The notes under the pieces: model-generated
Told to the model about the DNA's origin: nothing
The model's database searches: none
Seen by the model: the letters and a program-made list of their open reading frames with translations, nothing else
Shown here: piece by piece, positions 39,910 to 48,392 of the stretch
Layout: each line of letters opens with the position of its first letter
Position numbering within the stretch: the first letter of the stretch is position 1
Made by a program: the position numbers and the translations under genes
From: Afipia sp.
Lineage (GTDB): Bacteria > Pseudomonadota > Alphaproteobacteria > Rhizobiales > Xanthobacteraceae
Direction: 5' to 3'
Length of the DNA stretch: 64,000 bases
Assembly: GCA_017308595.1 (NCBI GenBank)
Contig: JAFKER010000006.1
Span: forward strand, 186,001 to 250,000

Positions 39910-40449
39910 ATGTTCACAGTTTTCAGCGATACACCGACAGGCCATTGGGAAGTCATCCATGCGGCTCCCTACCGGGGAGACCCGCTCTCTCCTCCGGCGC
40001 GAATCGGCGTATCTCAAGCCGCACTCCTGCCGTCAGACCCCGCACTCTGGCATCTCACGGGCGTGCCGAGTTACGTCCGCTATGTCGAACGTGCCGAAAA
40101 GTCTGCGCTTGTCAGCCGCCAGGCCGGCCTCGGCCGCCCGGAAGCAACACGCGCGGCGCTCATCCCGATCAAAAAGTCCGCCACATGGTGGGATTTGACC
40201 CAGGACGAGCGGCGCGACGTCTTCGAAACCAAATCGCATCACATTGCGGACAGCCTGAAGTATCTGCCCGCCATCGCGCGCCAGCTCTATCATTGCCGCG
40301 ATCTCGGGCAGCCTTTCGATTTTCTGACCTGGTTTGAATACGCGCCGGAGCATAGCGGCGCGTTTGAAGAACTGGTCGCCCATCTGCGCCAGACGGCGGA
40401 GTGGGCCTATATCGAGCGCGAGTTCGACATCCGGCTCGCACGCGCCTGA
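39910..40449 (+). CDS. cld: Short (dimeric-type) chlorite dismutase family haem protein
   Basis: 179 residues, the length of the short lineage II family known from Nitrobacter winogradskyi. The characteristic block TRAALIPIKKSATWWDLTQ (80-98) is followed by the proximal haem His (His111 by alignment) and, 13 residues later, Arg124 at the position of the distal catalytic Arg. The block FDFLTWFEYAPEHSGAFEEL closes the fold. With the Arg present, chlorite conversion to chloride and O2 is plausible. The family also contains haem synthesis and peroxidase relatives. No perchlorate reductase genes are nearby. Confidence 0.82.
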   Translation: MFTVFSDTPTGHWEVIHAAPYRGDPLSPPARIGVSQAALLPSDPALWHLTGVPSYVRYVERAEKSALVSRQAGLGRPEATRAALIPIKKSATWWDLTQDERRDVFETKSHHIADSLKYLPAIARQLYHCRDLGQPFDFLTWFEYAPEHSGAFEELVAHLRQTAEWAYIEREFDIRLARA

Positions 40450-40450
40450 A

Positions 40451-40849
40451 CTATAGGCCCGTGTCGTCAAACCGACCGGACTTGATTCGCTCGCGCGTCT
40501 CGACCGGCCGGTTGTAGACATACATCCACGCATCCAATGCAGAGCCGTCTGCAAGAACGACGTTCTGACGAAGGCGCAGATATTGGGTTGGCTGAGGATC
40601 GGTGGGACCGCACCCTTCGTAACGGTCCAGCGCGGCCAGTAGATCGGGATCGCTCAATTCGAAGAGGTCCCCGAGAACCCATTCATCCGGCAGGCCGGAC
40701 GGAATGGCGCCGGGATAATGCGTAATGCGGTAAAGCCGTCCATTGTAGCGTGCCTGACCGAGATGCGTGGCTTTGGCTGCAAGCTGCCCCGCCAACGGGT
40801 GACGCGAGCCCCGTCTCAGGGTGCCGTAGACAAACAAACGCTCGGTCAT
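40451..40849 (-). CDS. Gamma-glutamylcyclotransferase-like (AIG2 family) protein
   Basis: 132 residues. The substrate loop YGTLRRGS (8-15) and catalytic Glu78 in RYEGC are present, with the conserved Tyr in WMYVYN. Family members cleave gamma-glutamyl amines or peptides to 5-oxoproline, or remain uncharacterised. It converges with the chlorite dismutase gene and lies five bases after the transglutaminase-like gene on the same strand, so it probably belongs to that operon. Confidence 0.88.
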   Translation of the reverse strand: MTERLFVYGTLRRGSRHPLAGQLAAKATHLGQARYNGRLYRITHYPGAIPSGLPDEWVLGDLFELSDPDLLAALDRYEGCGPTDPQPTQYLRLRQNVVLADGSALDAWMYVYNRPVETRERIKSGRFDDTGL

Positions 40850-40854
40850 CGCAT

Positions 40855-41676
40855 TCAGCTCGCTTTTGCTTCGGTCACCTCGTCACTGACAACAACGAAC
40901 CGGTTCAGCACCATCCGACCGAACGTAGTGGAGAGCGCGACATCGGCCGCGTCGCGGCCGGTGCCCATCAGAATGCGGCCGATGCGTTGCGTGTCGTGAC
41001 GCGCATCGAACGTATACCATTTGCCTGAAAGATAAACTTCATACCAACCTGAAAAATCCATCGGCGCCGGATCGGGCGGAATTCCGATATCGCCCATGTA
41101 GCCGGTGACGTAACGCGCCGGAATGTTCATGCAGCGACACAGTGTCAGCGCCAGATGCGCAAAATCGCGGCAAACGCCCTCTCGCTCCTCGAAAACATCG
41201 TAAGCCGACTTGGTGGGCCGTGCGCGCTGATAGTCAAAGCGAACGTGATTGTGCACCCAGGTGTTGATCGCCTGCACGCGCTCCCAGCCCGGAGATGTAT
41301 TGCCGAACTGCGACCATGCGAAATCCACCAGCCGGTCAGTCTCGCAATAGCGGCTGGCCATGAGGTATAGCAACACCTCGTCGGGCAACTCCTCGACCGC
41401 CATCTGCCGCGCTTCCGGCACGACGGCATCCGGCAGACCGGTATCGCGCACCAGCGCATTGCCCCGGAAGGTGATGCCGCCGGGTGGTGCGATGAGCCGC
41501 CCGCAGATATTGCCGAAGTTGTCGTGATAATAGCGGATGCGGACATCAGGCTCGGTCGCGATGATCTCCTCGCCGACAATATCCCGCGCGCGCGAAGGAT
41601 GAATCCGCAGCATCACCACCATGGGTGTTTCCGCGACGCCGCCGTAGGAAATCTCGAAGCCGACCCGGATCAGCAT
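40855..41676 (-). CDS. Transglutaminase-like protein, His position replaced
   Basis: 273 residues. N-terminal beta-rich domain (1-110), then a transglutaminase core with Cys169 (EGVCRDFAHLAL) and Asp224 (TFDARH). The His normally found two residues before the conserved Trp of the second block is Ser209 (MDFSGWYEVYL), so the Cys-His-Asp triad looks incomplete. The protein may bind or process peptides by a modified mechanism. It overlaps the preceding paralogue by seven bases and is preceded by GAGGGG, so the two are translationally coupled. Confidence 0.85.
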   Translation of the reverse strand: MLIRVGFEISYGGVAETPMVVMLRIHPSRARDIVGEEIIATEPDVRIRYYHDNFGNICGRLIAPPGGITFRGNALVRDTGLPDAVVPEARQMAVEELPDEVLLYLMASRYCETDRLVDFAWSQFGNTSPGWERVQAINTWVHNHVRFDYQRARPTKSAYDVFEEREGVCRDFAHLALTLCRCMNIPARYVTGYMGDIGIPPDPAPMDFSGWYEVYLSGKWYTFDARHDTQRIGRILMGTGRDAADVALSTTFGRMVLNRFVVVSDEVTEAKAS

Positions 41677-42563
41677 GCTGACCCCTCTTCGCCCACGGAG
41701 AGAACGTGAATGGTCACGTCCATGCCGAGATAGGCGTCTGCGGGCCCCAGATAAGTGCCGTGCAACGGAAGGGCCTGATGCGGGTCGCGCGCCACAGCGA
41801 CCCGGACAAGATCGCGGCTCCCCACAATGCCGTTGGTCGGATCGAACTCGACCCAGCCTGCGCCGGGAAGATAGGCGCGCACCCAGGCGTGGGTGTTGCC
41901 GCCGCCGACATAGCCATGGGCCTCGTCGCCGGGAATGAAAATGTAGCCGCTGACAAATCGCGCGGCGATGCCGAGGCGGCGCAGTGCTTCCATCATAAAG
42001 AGAGCAAAGTCGCGGCAGGTGCCTGAGCCGATGCTCAGGGTGTCCAGCGGATGCTGGGTGCCGTGTTCATGGCGCTTGCGATAACCGAACGACGCACGCA
42101 CGCCGTGGGTCATGCCGACCAGCAGATCCAGCGTCAGGGTGCGGTTGCCGTTGGAGAGAAATTGCCGCGCCCATGCCGCCAGCGCACCGTCCGGATCGCT
42201 GTATTGCGGCGTCATCGACGGCGTCAGGTCGGCGAGTTCGTCGGGCTCATAAGCGAACGGATAGTAATAAGCCTCATCGTCCGGCAGCAATGCGATGTTC
42301 TCGAGCGGATAGTGCTCCACGGTAATGGTGGAGTCGAACGCCAACCGGTCGGCCTCGGTGTCGAAGCCAGCAATGGCGACGCTGTTGCCGAACACGTCAT
42401 GGATCCGGCGCAACGAAGACGGGTTCGGGAAAATATCGAGCCGCTCCGACAGCACATGGATATCGTGGCCGTCGCGCGGACGAAGCATCAGCCGGTGTTC
42501 GCCGAACCCCACCGGGCGGTCGTAGCGATACTCAGTCTTGTGATGAATTGTCAGGAGCGGCAT
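41670..42563 (-). CDS. Transglutaminase-like cysteine protease family protein
   Basis: 297 residues. Bacterial transglutaminase N-terminal domain (LTIHHKTEYRYDRPVGFGEH) and a core with an intact triad: Cys183 (GSGTCRDFAL), His225 (NTHAWVRA) and Asp241 (WVEFDPTNG). Such proteins are often encoded in pairs with a second copy, as here, and next to alpha-E/circularly permuted ATP-grasp genes, which are not seen in this window. ATG 42563 starts the conserved N-terminus. The frame continues upstream without support. Confidence 0.88.
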   Translation of the reverse strand: MPLLTIHHKTEYRYDRPVGFGEHRLMLRPRDGHDIHVLSERLDIFPNPSSLRRIHDVFGNSVAIAGFDTEADRLAFDSTITVEHYPLENIALLPDDEAYYYPFAYEPDELADLTPSMTPQYSDPDGALAAWARQFLSNGNRTLTLDLLVGMTHGVRASFGYRKRHEHGTQHPLDTLSIGSGTCRDFALFMMEALRRLGIAARFVSGYIFIPGDEAHGYVGGGNTHAWVRAYLPGAGWVEFDPTNGIVGSRDLVRVAVARDPHQALPLHGTYLGPADAYLGMDVTIHVLSVGEEGSAC

Positions 42564-42682
42564 CGTCTCAAACAGGCCAATTGAATTCGTCTGCGAATCG
42601 TACATGCTGTTTTTGCTGCATTTCAGGCTTAATGTTGGACTTGAATGCCGCTGAAATTGGCAACGAAAGCATCGAACACAAC

Positions 42683-43507
42683 ATGTCCCTGCCCGCTTCA
42701 GCCAACACCTCACGACTCCCGGGACGACTCCTGGACGCCGACGAAGTTCCGCCGGTGGTTGAGGAAAATGCAGGCAGCCGGTCGCCGTTTTTCTTCACCT
42801 GCGATCATTACGGCCGACTGGTGCCGCGCGCGCTCGGCGATCTCGGCGTGCCCGCCAGCGAGATGGAGCGGCATATTGCCTGGGATATCGGTATCGCCGG
42901 CGTCGCCACACTGCTCGCGAAGGAGATGGGCGTCCATCTGATCGCGCAACGCTATTCGCGCCTCGTGATCGACTGCAACCGGCCGTTCGAAAGTCCGGGC
43001 TCGATTCCCCTGATCAGCGAGGCGACAGAGATTCCCGGCAATGGCGGGCTCGATGCCGCGCAGGTTTCCGCGCGCCAGCAGGCGATCTTCGCGCCCTATC
43101 ACGGCCGGATCGCGCAGGCGCTCGACGCGCGCAAGGCGCAAGGCCTGCCGACCATTCTGGTGTCGCTGCATTCCTTCACGCCGGTCTATGCCGGGATCGC
43201 CCGGCCCTGGCACATCGGCACGCTTTATCACCGCGACGACCGGCTTCCGCATCTGCTGCGGGACAAGCTGCGGCTTGAAGGCGACCTCGTGGTCGGCGAC
43301 AACGAGCCTTATGCGGTCAGCGACACGACCGACTACACGATCCCGGTTCATGGCGAACAACGCGGGCTGATGAATACCGGAATCGAGATCCGGCAGGACC
43401 TGATCGGTGATCCATCCGGCCAGCAGCAATGGGCCGAACGTCTGGCACGTCTCCTGCGCGAGATCGAGGAAGGCCTGCACGCCAGGAAGCTGATGCCGGC
43501 CGAGTGA
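42683..43507 (+). CDS. N-formylglutamate amidohydrolase family protein
   Basis: 274 residues. Family blocks FTCDHYGRLVPRALGDLG, ERHIAWDIG, QRYSRLVIDCNRP and SLHSFTPV with metal-binding His and Asp residues are present. The reference reaction is hydrolysis of N-formylglutamate to glutamate and formate in histidine breakdown, but no hut genes are nearby, so the substrate is open. ATG 42683 was chosen by analogy. ATG 42632 is in frame. It is divergent from the transglutaminase pair. Confidence 0.88.
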   Translation: MSLPASANTSRLPGRLLDADEVPPVVEENAGSRSPFFFTCDHYGRLVPRALGDLGVPASEMERHIAWDIGIAGVATLLAKEMGVHLIAQRYSRLVIDCNRPFESPGSIPLISEATEIPGNGGLDAAQVSARQQAIFAPYHGRIAQALDARKAQGLPTILVSLHSFTPVYAGIARPWHIGTLYHRDDRLPHLLRDKLRLEGDLVVGDNEPYAVSDTTDYTIPVHGEQRGLMNTGIEIRQDLIGDPSGQQQWAERLARLLREIEEGLHARKLMPAE

Positions 43508-43510
43508 CGG

Positions 43511-44488
43511 TTAGCCCTTCGTCGCGACGAAACACGCCAGCGCCCAGATTACGGCCACCGCGACCCACAGAAACCACGCGGCCTTGGCGCGCGGCTCCAG
43601 TACGGACTCCGTTGGGTTCTGCGGATTGACATAAACATCGACCATCGCGCCTTCCGGATATTTCTTGACGTAACGCTGCATACCCCAGTCGGAGGTTGAG
43701 GACACCTGCCCGTTCATGCTCACCACAAGGCCGGTATAGTCCATGTTCTCGTAGCGATAGCTGTAGGAGATGTTCGCCCTGAACATGATCTGCCCGCGTG
43801 AGCCGTCATCCTCCGCCTTGGCGCGGAAACGTTCGAGGCCGGATGTCCTGATCTTTCCCTTCACCACCGGCCATTTCCGCGCAAGCGCTGCGTGGCGATG
43901 CAGACCGACGGCAAACAACGCGATGACTGCTCCGAAGGCACCAAGCGCCACCGTCATGGCCGACATTTGCGGGCGCGGCAGTTGCGTGGAAACGAAATCC
44001 GTCAGCTTGTGGAAACCGATCGCACCACCGAACACCAGCGCGACGGCGATCACCACCATCCAGCCGATGCAGCCCCACATGCCCTTTGGCATGTCGCGCT
44101 CCAGCACAGCCTCGCCGCGCCTGTTCGGATTGTAGTAGACGGTGACCACTGTGCCGACGGGATAACGCGCGAGGGTTTCCGCCACTTCGAAATTGCCGCG
44201 GTCCTCGCCGATGGTGACACGGTTGTTGCGATATCGCTGTCCCGCGATGACGTATTCGTAGGTGACGTTGGCGAAGTTGCGCTCCTCGAAGCGATGTCCC
44301 GCTTCGCGGTCGCTGTCGATCACCCTGACGTCGCGCGTTTCGGGTTTCGAGACCACGACCTTTCCCGGCACGCTCGGCCAGTCGCTGGCAGCGCGCACTT
44401 CAAGATATTTGTAGATCGCCGCAACAACGATAAGGCCGACCGGGGCCAGCAGCATCGCATAGACGAACCACGGAATATCCGGGAGCAT
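43511..44488 (-). CDS. DUF3592-type membrane protein
   Basis: 325 residues. Three membrane helices (about 8-26, 135-160, 180-200) and a C-terminal helix (about 303-322) separate two soluble domains. Each domain contains the pattern W-P-xVxGKVxxS ... NxxYxYxxxxxxYxxxxV ... YPxGxxVxVYxNPxNPxxxVLE, so the protein is an internal duplication of the DUF3592 domain. Function unknown. GAGGTAACA precedes the ATG. It lies two bases after the LysE gene and is probably cotranscribed. Confidence 0.82.
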   Translation of the reverse strand: MLPDIPWFVYAMLLAPVGLIVVAAIYKYLEVRAASDWPSVPGKVVVSKPETRDVRVIDSDREAGHRFEERNFANVTYEYVIAGQRYRNNRVTIGEDRGNFEVAETLARYPVGTVVTVYYNPNRRGEAVLERDMPKGMWGCIGWMVVIAVALVFGGAIGFHKLTDFVSTQLPRPQMSAMTVALGAFGAVIALFAVGLHRHAALARKWPVVKGKIRTSGLERFRAKAEDDGSRGQIMFRANISYSYRYENMDYTGLVVSMNGQVSSTSDWGMQRYVKKYPEGAMVDVYVNPQNPTESVLEPRAKAAWFLWVAVAVIWALACFVATKG

Positions 44489-44490
44489 TG

Positions 44491-45105
44491 TTACCTCGCG
44501 CGAGTCAGGGCGAGCCAGATGCCGCCGCCAATCATGAACCCGCCGGAGATGCGCGAGACCAGACGCACCCGGCGCGCCGGCAGCAATTTGCCCGCGCGCC
44601 CGGCCAGCAATGCATAAGCCCCGTCGGACAGCGCCGCGATCACCGTGAATGTCGCGCCGAGCAGCACGACCTGTGGCAGATGATCCTGCTTCATGTCGAC
44701 GAACTGCGGAATGAACGCCCCGAAGAACACCAGAACCTTCGGATTGCTGAGCAGCACCAGAAAGCCCTGCAGGAAAAACCCGCCGCGTGGGGGCGGCGGC
44801 GCATCGGTCGACGACATTTCGCCGCTCGAACGAACCAGCTTGATGCCGAGCCAGACGAGATACGCGGCTCCCGCGAAGCGTACCCACTCAAACCAGTAAC
44901 CCATGGTCGCCATCAGCGACGTAAGGCCCACCGCGATGATGCCGATAATGATCACGAGGCCGAGCTGCGCCCCGGTAATGTTGGTCAACGCGGCACGCGT
45001 GCCGTAACGCAGGCCATTGGCGATCACCAGCGTGACAATCGGACCCGGCAGGATCGCGAGCGCGACACAGGCGGCGACATAGGCGAGATAGACCTGAAGC
45101 GACAT
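44491..45105 (-). CDS. LysE/RhtB-family amino acid exporter
   Basis: 204 residues with six hydrophobic helices and the LysE start pattern VALAILPGPIVTLVIANGLRYG. The middle block FLVLLSNPKVLVFFGAFIPQF is typical. It exports amino acids or homoserine lactone-like compounds. The substrate is not predictable. AAGGAATTTCC precedes the ATG. It is divergent from the ArsR/SRPBCC operon. Confidence 0.92.
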   Translation of the reverse strand: MSLQVYLAYVAACVALAILPGPIVTLVIANGLRYGTRAALTNITGAQLGLVIIIGIIAVGLTSLMATMGYWFEWVRFAGAAYLVWLGIKLVRSSGEMSSTDAPPPPRGGFFLQGFLVLLSNPKVLVFFGAFIPQFVDMKQDHLPQVVLLGATFTVIAALSDGAYALLAGRAGKLLPARRVRLVSRISGGFMIGGGIWLALTRAR

Positions 45106-45199
45106 GGAAATTCCTTGATGCGTGGAGGCCGCATCAAAGAATGAGACGCCGCGGGAGCGCAAGCGGTTCACCGCAGCACCAAAGATTCCGTCGACGCTC

Positions 45200-45229
45200 T
45201 TGATAGGCAACCTTTTGGTTGCCTATTAT
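45200..45229 (+). promoter_or_regulatory. Promoter and operator of the 45237 ArsR gene
   Basis: Perfect palindrome ATAGGCAACC-TTTT-GGTTGCCTAT (45203-45226). It lies within a promoter with -35 TTGATA (45200) and -10 TATTAT (45224), 18-base spacer, giving a transcription start at about 45236, one base from the ATG. The design is strongly autorepressive. Confidence 0.75.
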
Positions 45230-45236
45230 CCTGATC

Positions 45237-45551
45237 ATGGATGAGGTCTTCAAGGCACTGGCGGACGCTTCACGACGCTTGCTGCTGGACAGGCTTCATG
45301 CCCGAAACGGACAGACGCTGCTCGAACTCTGCGACGGCCTCGCCATGACGCGGCAGGCCGTGACCAAGCACCTTGCGATTCTGGAAGCGGCCAACCTCGT
45401 GACCTCGCTGAAGCACGGCCGCGAAAAGCTGCACTATCTCAACCCGGTGCCGATCCATGAGATCGGCGAACGATGGATCAGGAAATTCGAGCGCAGCAAA
45501 CTCGCTGCGCTCAGCGAGTTGAAACGGAAACTGGAGAAGCGTGATGAGTAA
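45237..45551 (+). CDS. ArsR-family transcriptional regulator
   Basis: 104 residues. Winged helix with ALADASRRLLLDRL and recognition helix TRQAVTKHLAILE, no metal-binding cysteines. ATG 45237 begins directly after the operator palindrome, with no Shine-Dalgarno, indicating a leaderless mRNA. Two SRPBCC genes follow in an operon, the first overlapping its 3' end. By family precedent it represses this operon until an unknown ligand is present. Confidence 0.92.
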   Translation: MDEVFKALADASRRLLLDRLHARNGQTLLELCDGLAMTRQAVTKHLAILEAANLVTSLKHGREKLHYLNPVPIHEIGERWIRKFERSKLAALSELKRKLEKRDE

Positions 45552-45996
45552 GCCGGAATTCGTCTACACAACCTACATCAAGACCACGCCGGAGAAACTC
45601 TGGCATGCCCTGACCGATCGCGACTTCGCGCGTCGATACTGGATGGATTGCACCCTCACCTCCGACTGGAAACCCGGCTCGCGCATGACCATGGAGCGGG
45701 GCGGAGAATTGAAGAACACCTGCGTCATCCTGGAATCCGATCCGCCGCGCAGGCTGTCCTATAGCTGGGTTTCGATCTTCGACGAGGAAATGAAGAAGGA
45801 AAAGCCTTCGCGTGTCACCTACGTGATCGAACAGCGCGGCGAGATGGTGAAGCTGGTCGTCACCCATGAAGGCTTCGCGGAGGGGAGCAAAACCCTGCCG
45901 AGCATCTCGCTCGGATGGCCGATGGTGCTCTCCAGCCTCAAGAGCATTCTGGAAACCGGCCAGCCGCTCGCTCTCGATCCCTCAAAGGAGGCATAG
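45544..45996 (+). CDS. SRPBCC/AHSA1-like protein 1
   Basis: 150 residues. START-like fold with the N-terminal pattern YTTYIKTTPEKLWHALTD and C-terminal LGWPMVLSSLKSILETGQPL. It overlaps the regulator's 3' end by eight bases, with GGAGAAG just upstream. It is paralogous to the next gene: both have the YT-YI-TPE-W-ALT start and the GWP-LSSLKS-LETG end, so they arose by tandem duplication. Ligand unknown. Confidence 0.9.
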   Translation: MSKPEFVYTTYIKTTPEKLWHALTDRDFARRYWMDCTLTSDWKPGSRMTMERGGELKNTCVILESDPPRRLSYSWVSIFDEEMKKEKPSRVTYVIEQRGEMVKLVVTHEGFAEGSKTLPSISLGWPMVLSSLKSILETGQPLALDPSKEA

Positions 45997-46004
45997 CGGC
46001 CGTC

Positions 46005-46523
46005 ATGGGCATCGGCAGATTCAGGCCATCGCTTGTCTACACCATCTACATCGCTGCCACGCCCGAACGGGTGTGGCAGGCGCTGACTTCGGCGGCCGAC
46101 AGCCAGCTATATTTTTCCGGCTTCGCGGTTGAGGTGGAAGAGAGAGACGGCGGCGCTTTCGTCCTGCGTGCGCCAGACGGCTCCGTCCATATCGGCGGCA
46201 AGGTCATCACCTATGATCGGCCGCGCAAGCTCGCCGTCACGTTCAACGTCAATTGGCCCGGACTTGTCGAGGCGCTTGGCGAAACGCTCGTGACCTATGA
46301 GATCGAACAGACCGGCGACTCTGTGCGACTGACTATGACCGAAGCGAACGAACGCAAGATCGATGAGGACATTCTGTCGGGCGGCCGCGCCGGATGGCCA
46401 GCGATTCTTTCAAGCCTCAAGAGCGTGCTGGAAACCGGCAAGCCGCTTGTCGTGAAAATGGAGCCGCCTGTGAAAATGCTGAATGCGCTGAAGAGGCTCG
46501 GTGTGAAGGTGCCGGGGATGTGA
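46005..46523 (+). CDS. SRPBCC/AHSA1-like protein 2
   Basis: 172 residues. Same fold and end motifs as the preceding gene (VYTIYIAATPERVWQALTS; GWPAILSSLKSVLETGKPL), with an additional basic C-terminal tail of about 20 residues. An AAAGGAGG lies 12 bases before the ATG, rather far. Third gene of the ArsR operon. A repeat element follows immediately and may end the transcript. Confidence 0.9.
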   Translation: MGIGRFRPSLVYTIYIAATPERVWQALTSAADSQLYFSGFAVEVEERDGGAFVLRAPDGSVHIGGKVITYDRPRKLAVTFNVNWPGLVEALGETLVTYEIEQTGDSVRLTMTEANERKIDEDILSGGRAGWPAILSSLKSVLETGKPLVVKMEPPVKMLNALKRLGVKVPGM

Positions 46524-46530
46524 CCATCCG

Positions 46531-46606
46531 TCATTGCGAGCGAAGCGAAGCAATCCATCTTGATACAAGTCGTGGATTGCTTCGTCGCAAGTGCTCCTCG
46601 CAATGA
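46531..46606. repeat. REP-like inverted repeat, TCATTGCGAG type
   Basis: Arms TCATTGCGAG/CTCGCAATGA at the ends and GAAGCAATCCA/TGGATTGCTTC inside. This palindromic intergenic unit is widespread in alphaproteobacteria (from memory). It lies between convergent genes and may work as a transcription barrier. Confidence 0.85.
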
Positions 46607-46612
46607 TGACTG

Positions 46613-48223
46613 CTACCCCAATCCCCGCAGCTCCCGCCGCAACACCTTGCCGGTCGCCGTCATCGGCAGGATTTCCGCGAACTGGATGTGGCGCGGATAT
46701 TCGTGTGCAGCGAGCTGTACCTTGACGAAATCCTGAATCTCCCTGGCGAGTTCGTCGCTTGCCGTAAAACCGGGGCGCAGCACGATCCACGCCTTGATCG
46801 CCTCGGTGCGGATCGGATCGGGAATGCCGACCACAGCGGACATCGCCACCGCCGGATGCTTCATCAGCGTGTGTTCGATCTCCGCCGGGCCGATACGATA
46901 GCCCGCGCTGGTGATGACGTCGTCCTCGCGGCTGACATACCAGAAATAGCCGTCATCATCCTGCACGCCGAGATCGCCGGTGAGCAGAAAGCCGTTCACG
47001 TATTTCTTCGCGGTCGCATCCGGGTTTTGCCAGTACTCCAGCATGGTCACCGGATTGGGCACCCGCACGCCGACAATGCCGCGCGCATTGCGCGGCTGCT
47101 CTTCGCCCTGTTCATTGACAATACGCACATCGAACCCCGGCGTCGGCTTGCCCATCGAGCCGGGCCGGATCGGAAACAGGTTCGAGTTGTTGGCGAGTAC
47201 GAGATTGCATTCGGTCTGGCCGTAAATCTCATGCACATCGACGCCGAAGGTGGCGCGCACCCATTCGATCAGTTCGGCGCCGAGCGACTCACCGCCGGAA
47301 AAAATGCTGCGCAGTTTGACGCCACTGTGTTTGACATTGGCCTGACGCATCAGCTTCAACGCGGTCGGCGGCAGGAATACATTGCGCACGCCGTAATCGG
47401 CCATCAACTGCATCGCAGCTTGCGGCTCGAATTTCTTGGCGCGATAGCCCAGCATCGGCACGCCATGATACCAGGCCGGAAACAGCGCATCGAACAATCC
47501 ACCGATCCACGCCCAGTCCGCCGGAGTCCACATCAGATCGCCGGGCTTGGGCAGGAAGTCGTGCGCCATCTCGACGTTCGGCAAATGGCCGAGCAGCACG
47601 CGATGCGCATGCAGCGCGCCTTTGGGATTTCCGGTGGTGCCCGACGTGTAGATGATGATCGCCGGATCGTCCGGGCTGGTGTCGGCGGTCTGGAAATCTT
47701 CCGAAGCGTCTTCGATCGACTGCCAGAACGATTTCGCGCCCGCGTGATCCGTGCCGCTGGTGATGTAGATGTCCTGCAGATGCGGAAGCCGGTCGCGGAT
47801 TTTGGAGAGCTTCTCCCAGCCGCCTTCGTCCGTGATGACGGCCTTGGCGCCGCTGTTCGAAAGCCGATACTCCAGCGCGTCCTCGCCGAACAGCGTGAAC
47901 AGCGGCACCGAAATCATGCCGGAGCGGAACGCAGCCAGATGTGCAATCGGCAATTCCACCGACTGCGACAGGAACACGGCAACACGATCGCCGCGCACAA
48001 GGCCATCGGCCTTCAGCACATTGGCAAAACTTTTCGACAGAGCGCTGATCTCGTCGAACGACAGCTTCTGCGCGCCGCCGTCTTCATCCACATAGATCAG
48101 CGCCAGCCTGCCGCTGCCGTCGGCATAACGATCGCAGCAGGCGGTCGCGATGTTGAATCGCGCCGGAATGTCCCAGCGGAAGTTTTTGTAGAGATCGTCG
48201 TAAGTGGCGGCCTGAGGGAGCAT
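46613..48223 (-). CDS. Acyl-CoA synthetase (AMP-forming), acetyl-CoA synthetase-like
   Basis: 536 residues. The ATP/AMP signature IIIYTSGTTGNPKGAL, the later YGQTECNLVL, LLTGDLGVQDDDGYFWYVSREDDVI and a C-terminal catalytic Lys region (PMTATGKVLRREL) are all present. The sequence fits the medium-chain/ACSM-like branch. The substrate is a carboxylic acid not defined by sequence. ATG 48223 begins MLPQAATYDDLYKNF. The frame extends upstream into a repeat and that part is not coding. Confidence 0.9.
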   Translation of the reverse strand: MLPQAATYDDLYKNFRWDIPARFNIATACCDRYADGSGRLALIYVDEDGGAQKLSFDEISALSKSFANVLKADGLVRGDRVAVFLSQSVELPIAHLAAFRSGMISVPLFTLFGEDALEYRLSNSGAKAVITDEGGWEKLSKIRDRLPHLQDIYITSGTDHAGAKSFWQSIEDASEDFQTADTSPDDPAIIIYTSGTTGNPKGALHAHRVLLGHLPNVEMAHDFLPKPGDLMWTPADWAWIGGLFDALFPAWYHGVPMLGYRAKKFEPQAAMQLMADYGVRNVFLPPTALKLMRQANVKHSGVKLRSIFSGGESLGAELIEWVRATFGVDVHEIYGQTECNLVLANNSNLFPIRPGSMGKPTPGFDVRIVNEQGEEQPRNARGIVGVRVPNPVTMLEYWQNPDATAKKYVNGFLLTGDLGVQDDDGYFWYVSREDDVITSAGYRIGPAEIEHTLMKHPAVAMSAVVGIPDPIRTEAIKAWIVLRPGFTASDELAREIQDFVKVQLAAHEYPRHIQFAEILPMTATGKVLRRELRGLG

Positions 48224-48262
48224 GGGGGAGCTTTCGATTAGAGCCACGGCCACTCCCCCAAG

Positions 48263-48383
48263 GTCATCCCGGCGAAAGCCGGGATCCATAACCACCGAAT
48301 CCGATCAATCCAGCGGGACGTTGCAACCGCTCATACCAAACGAGTGCACAGGGAGTATGGATCCCGGCCTTCGCCGGGACGAC
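48263..48383. repeat. REP-like inverted repeat, second copy of the CCCGGCGAAGGCCGGG type
   Basis: Arms 48263-48290 and 48356-48383, separated by about 65 bases. It is the inverted-orientation relative of 18566-18690: the extension CATACTCCCTG occurs on the opposite arm. It lies between the acyl-CoA synthetase start and the YqeY gene end. Confidence 0.85.
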
Positions 48384-48392
48384 GAAACTTTT

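Noticed and set aside
46688-48241. Plus-strand open frame of 517 codons opposite the acyl-CoA synthetase
   Set aside because: Shadow of a gene with all AMP-binding signatures.
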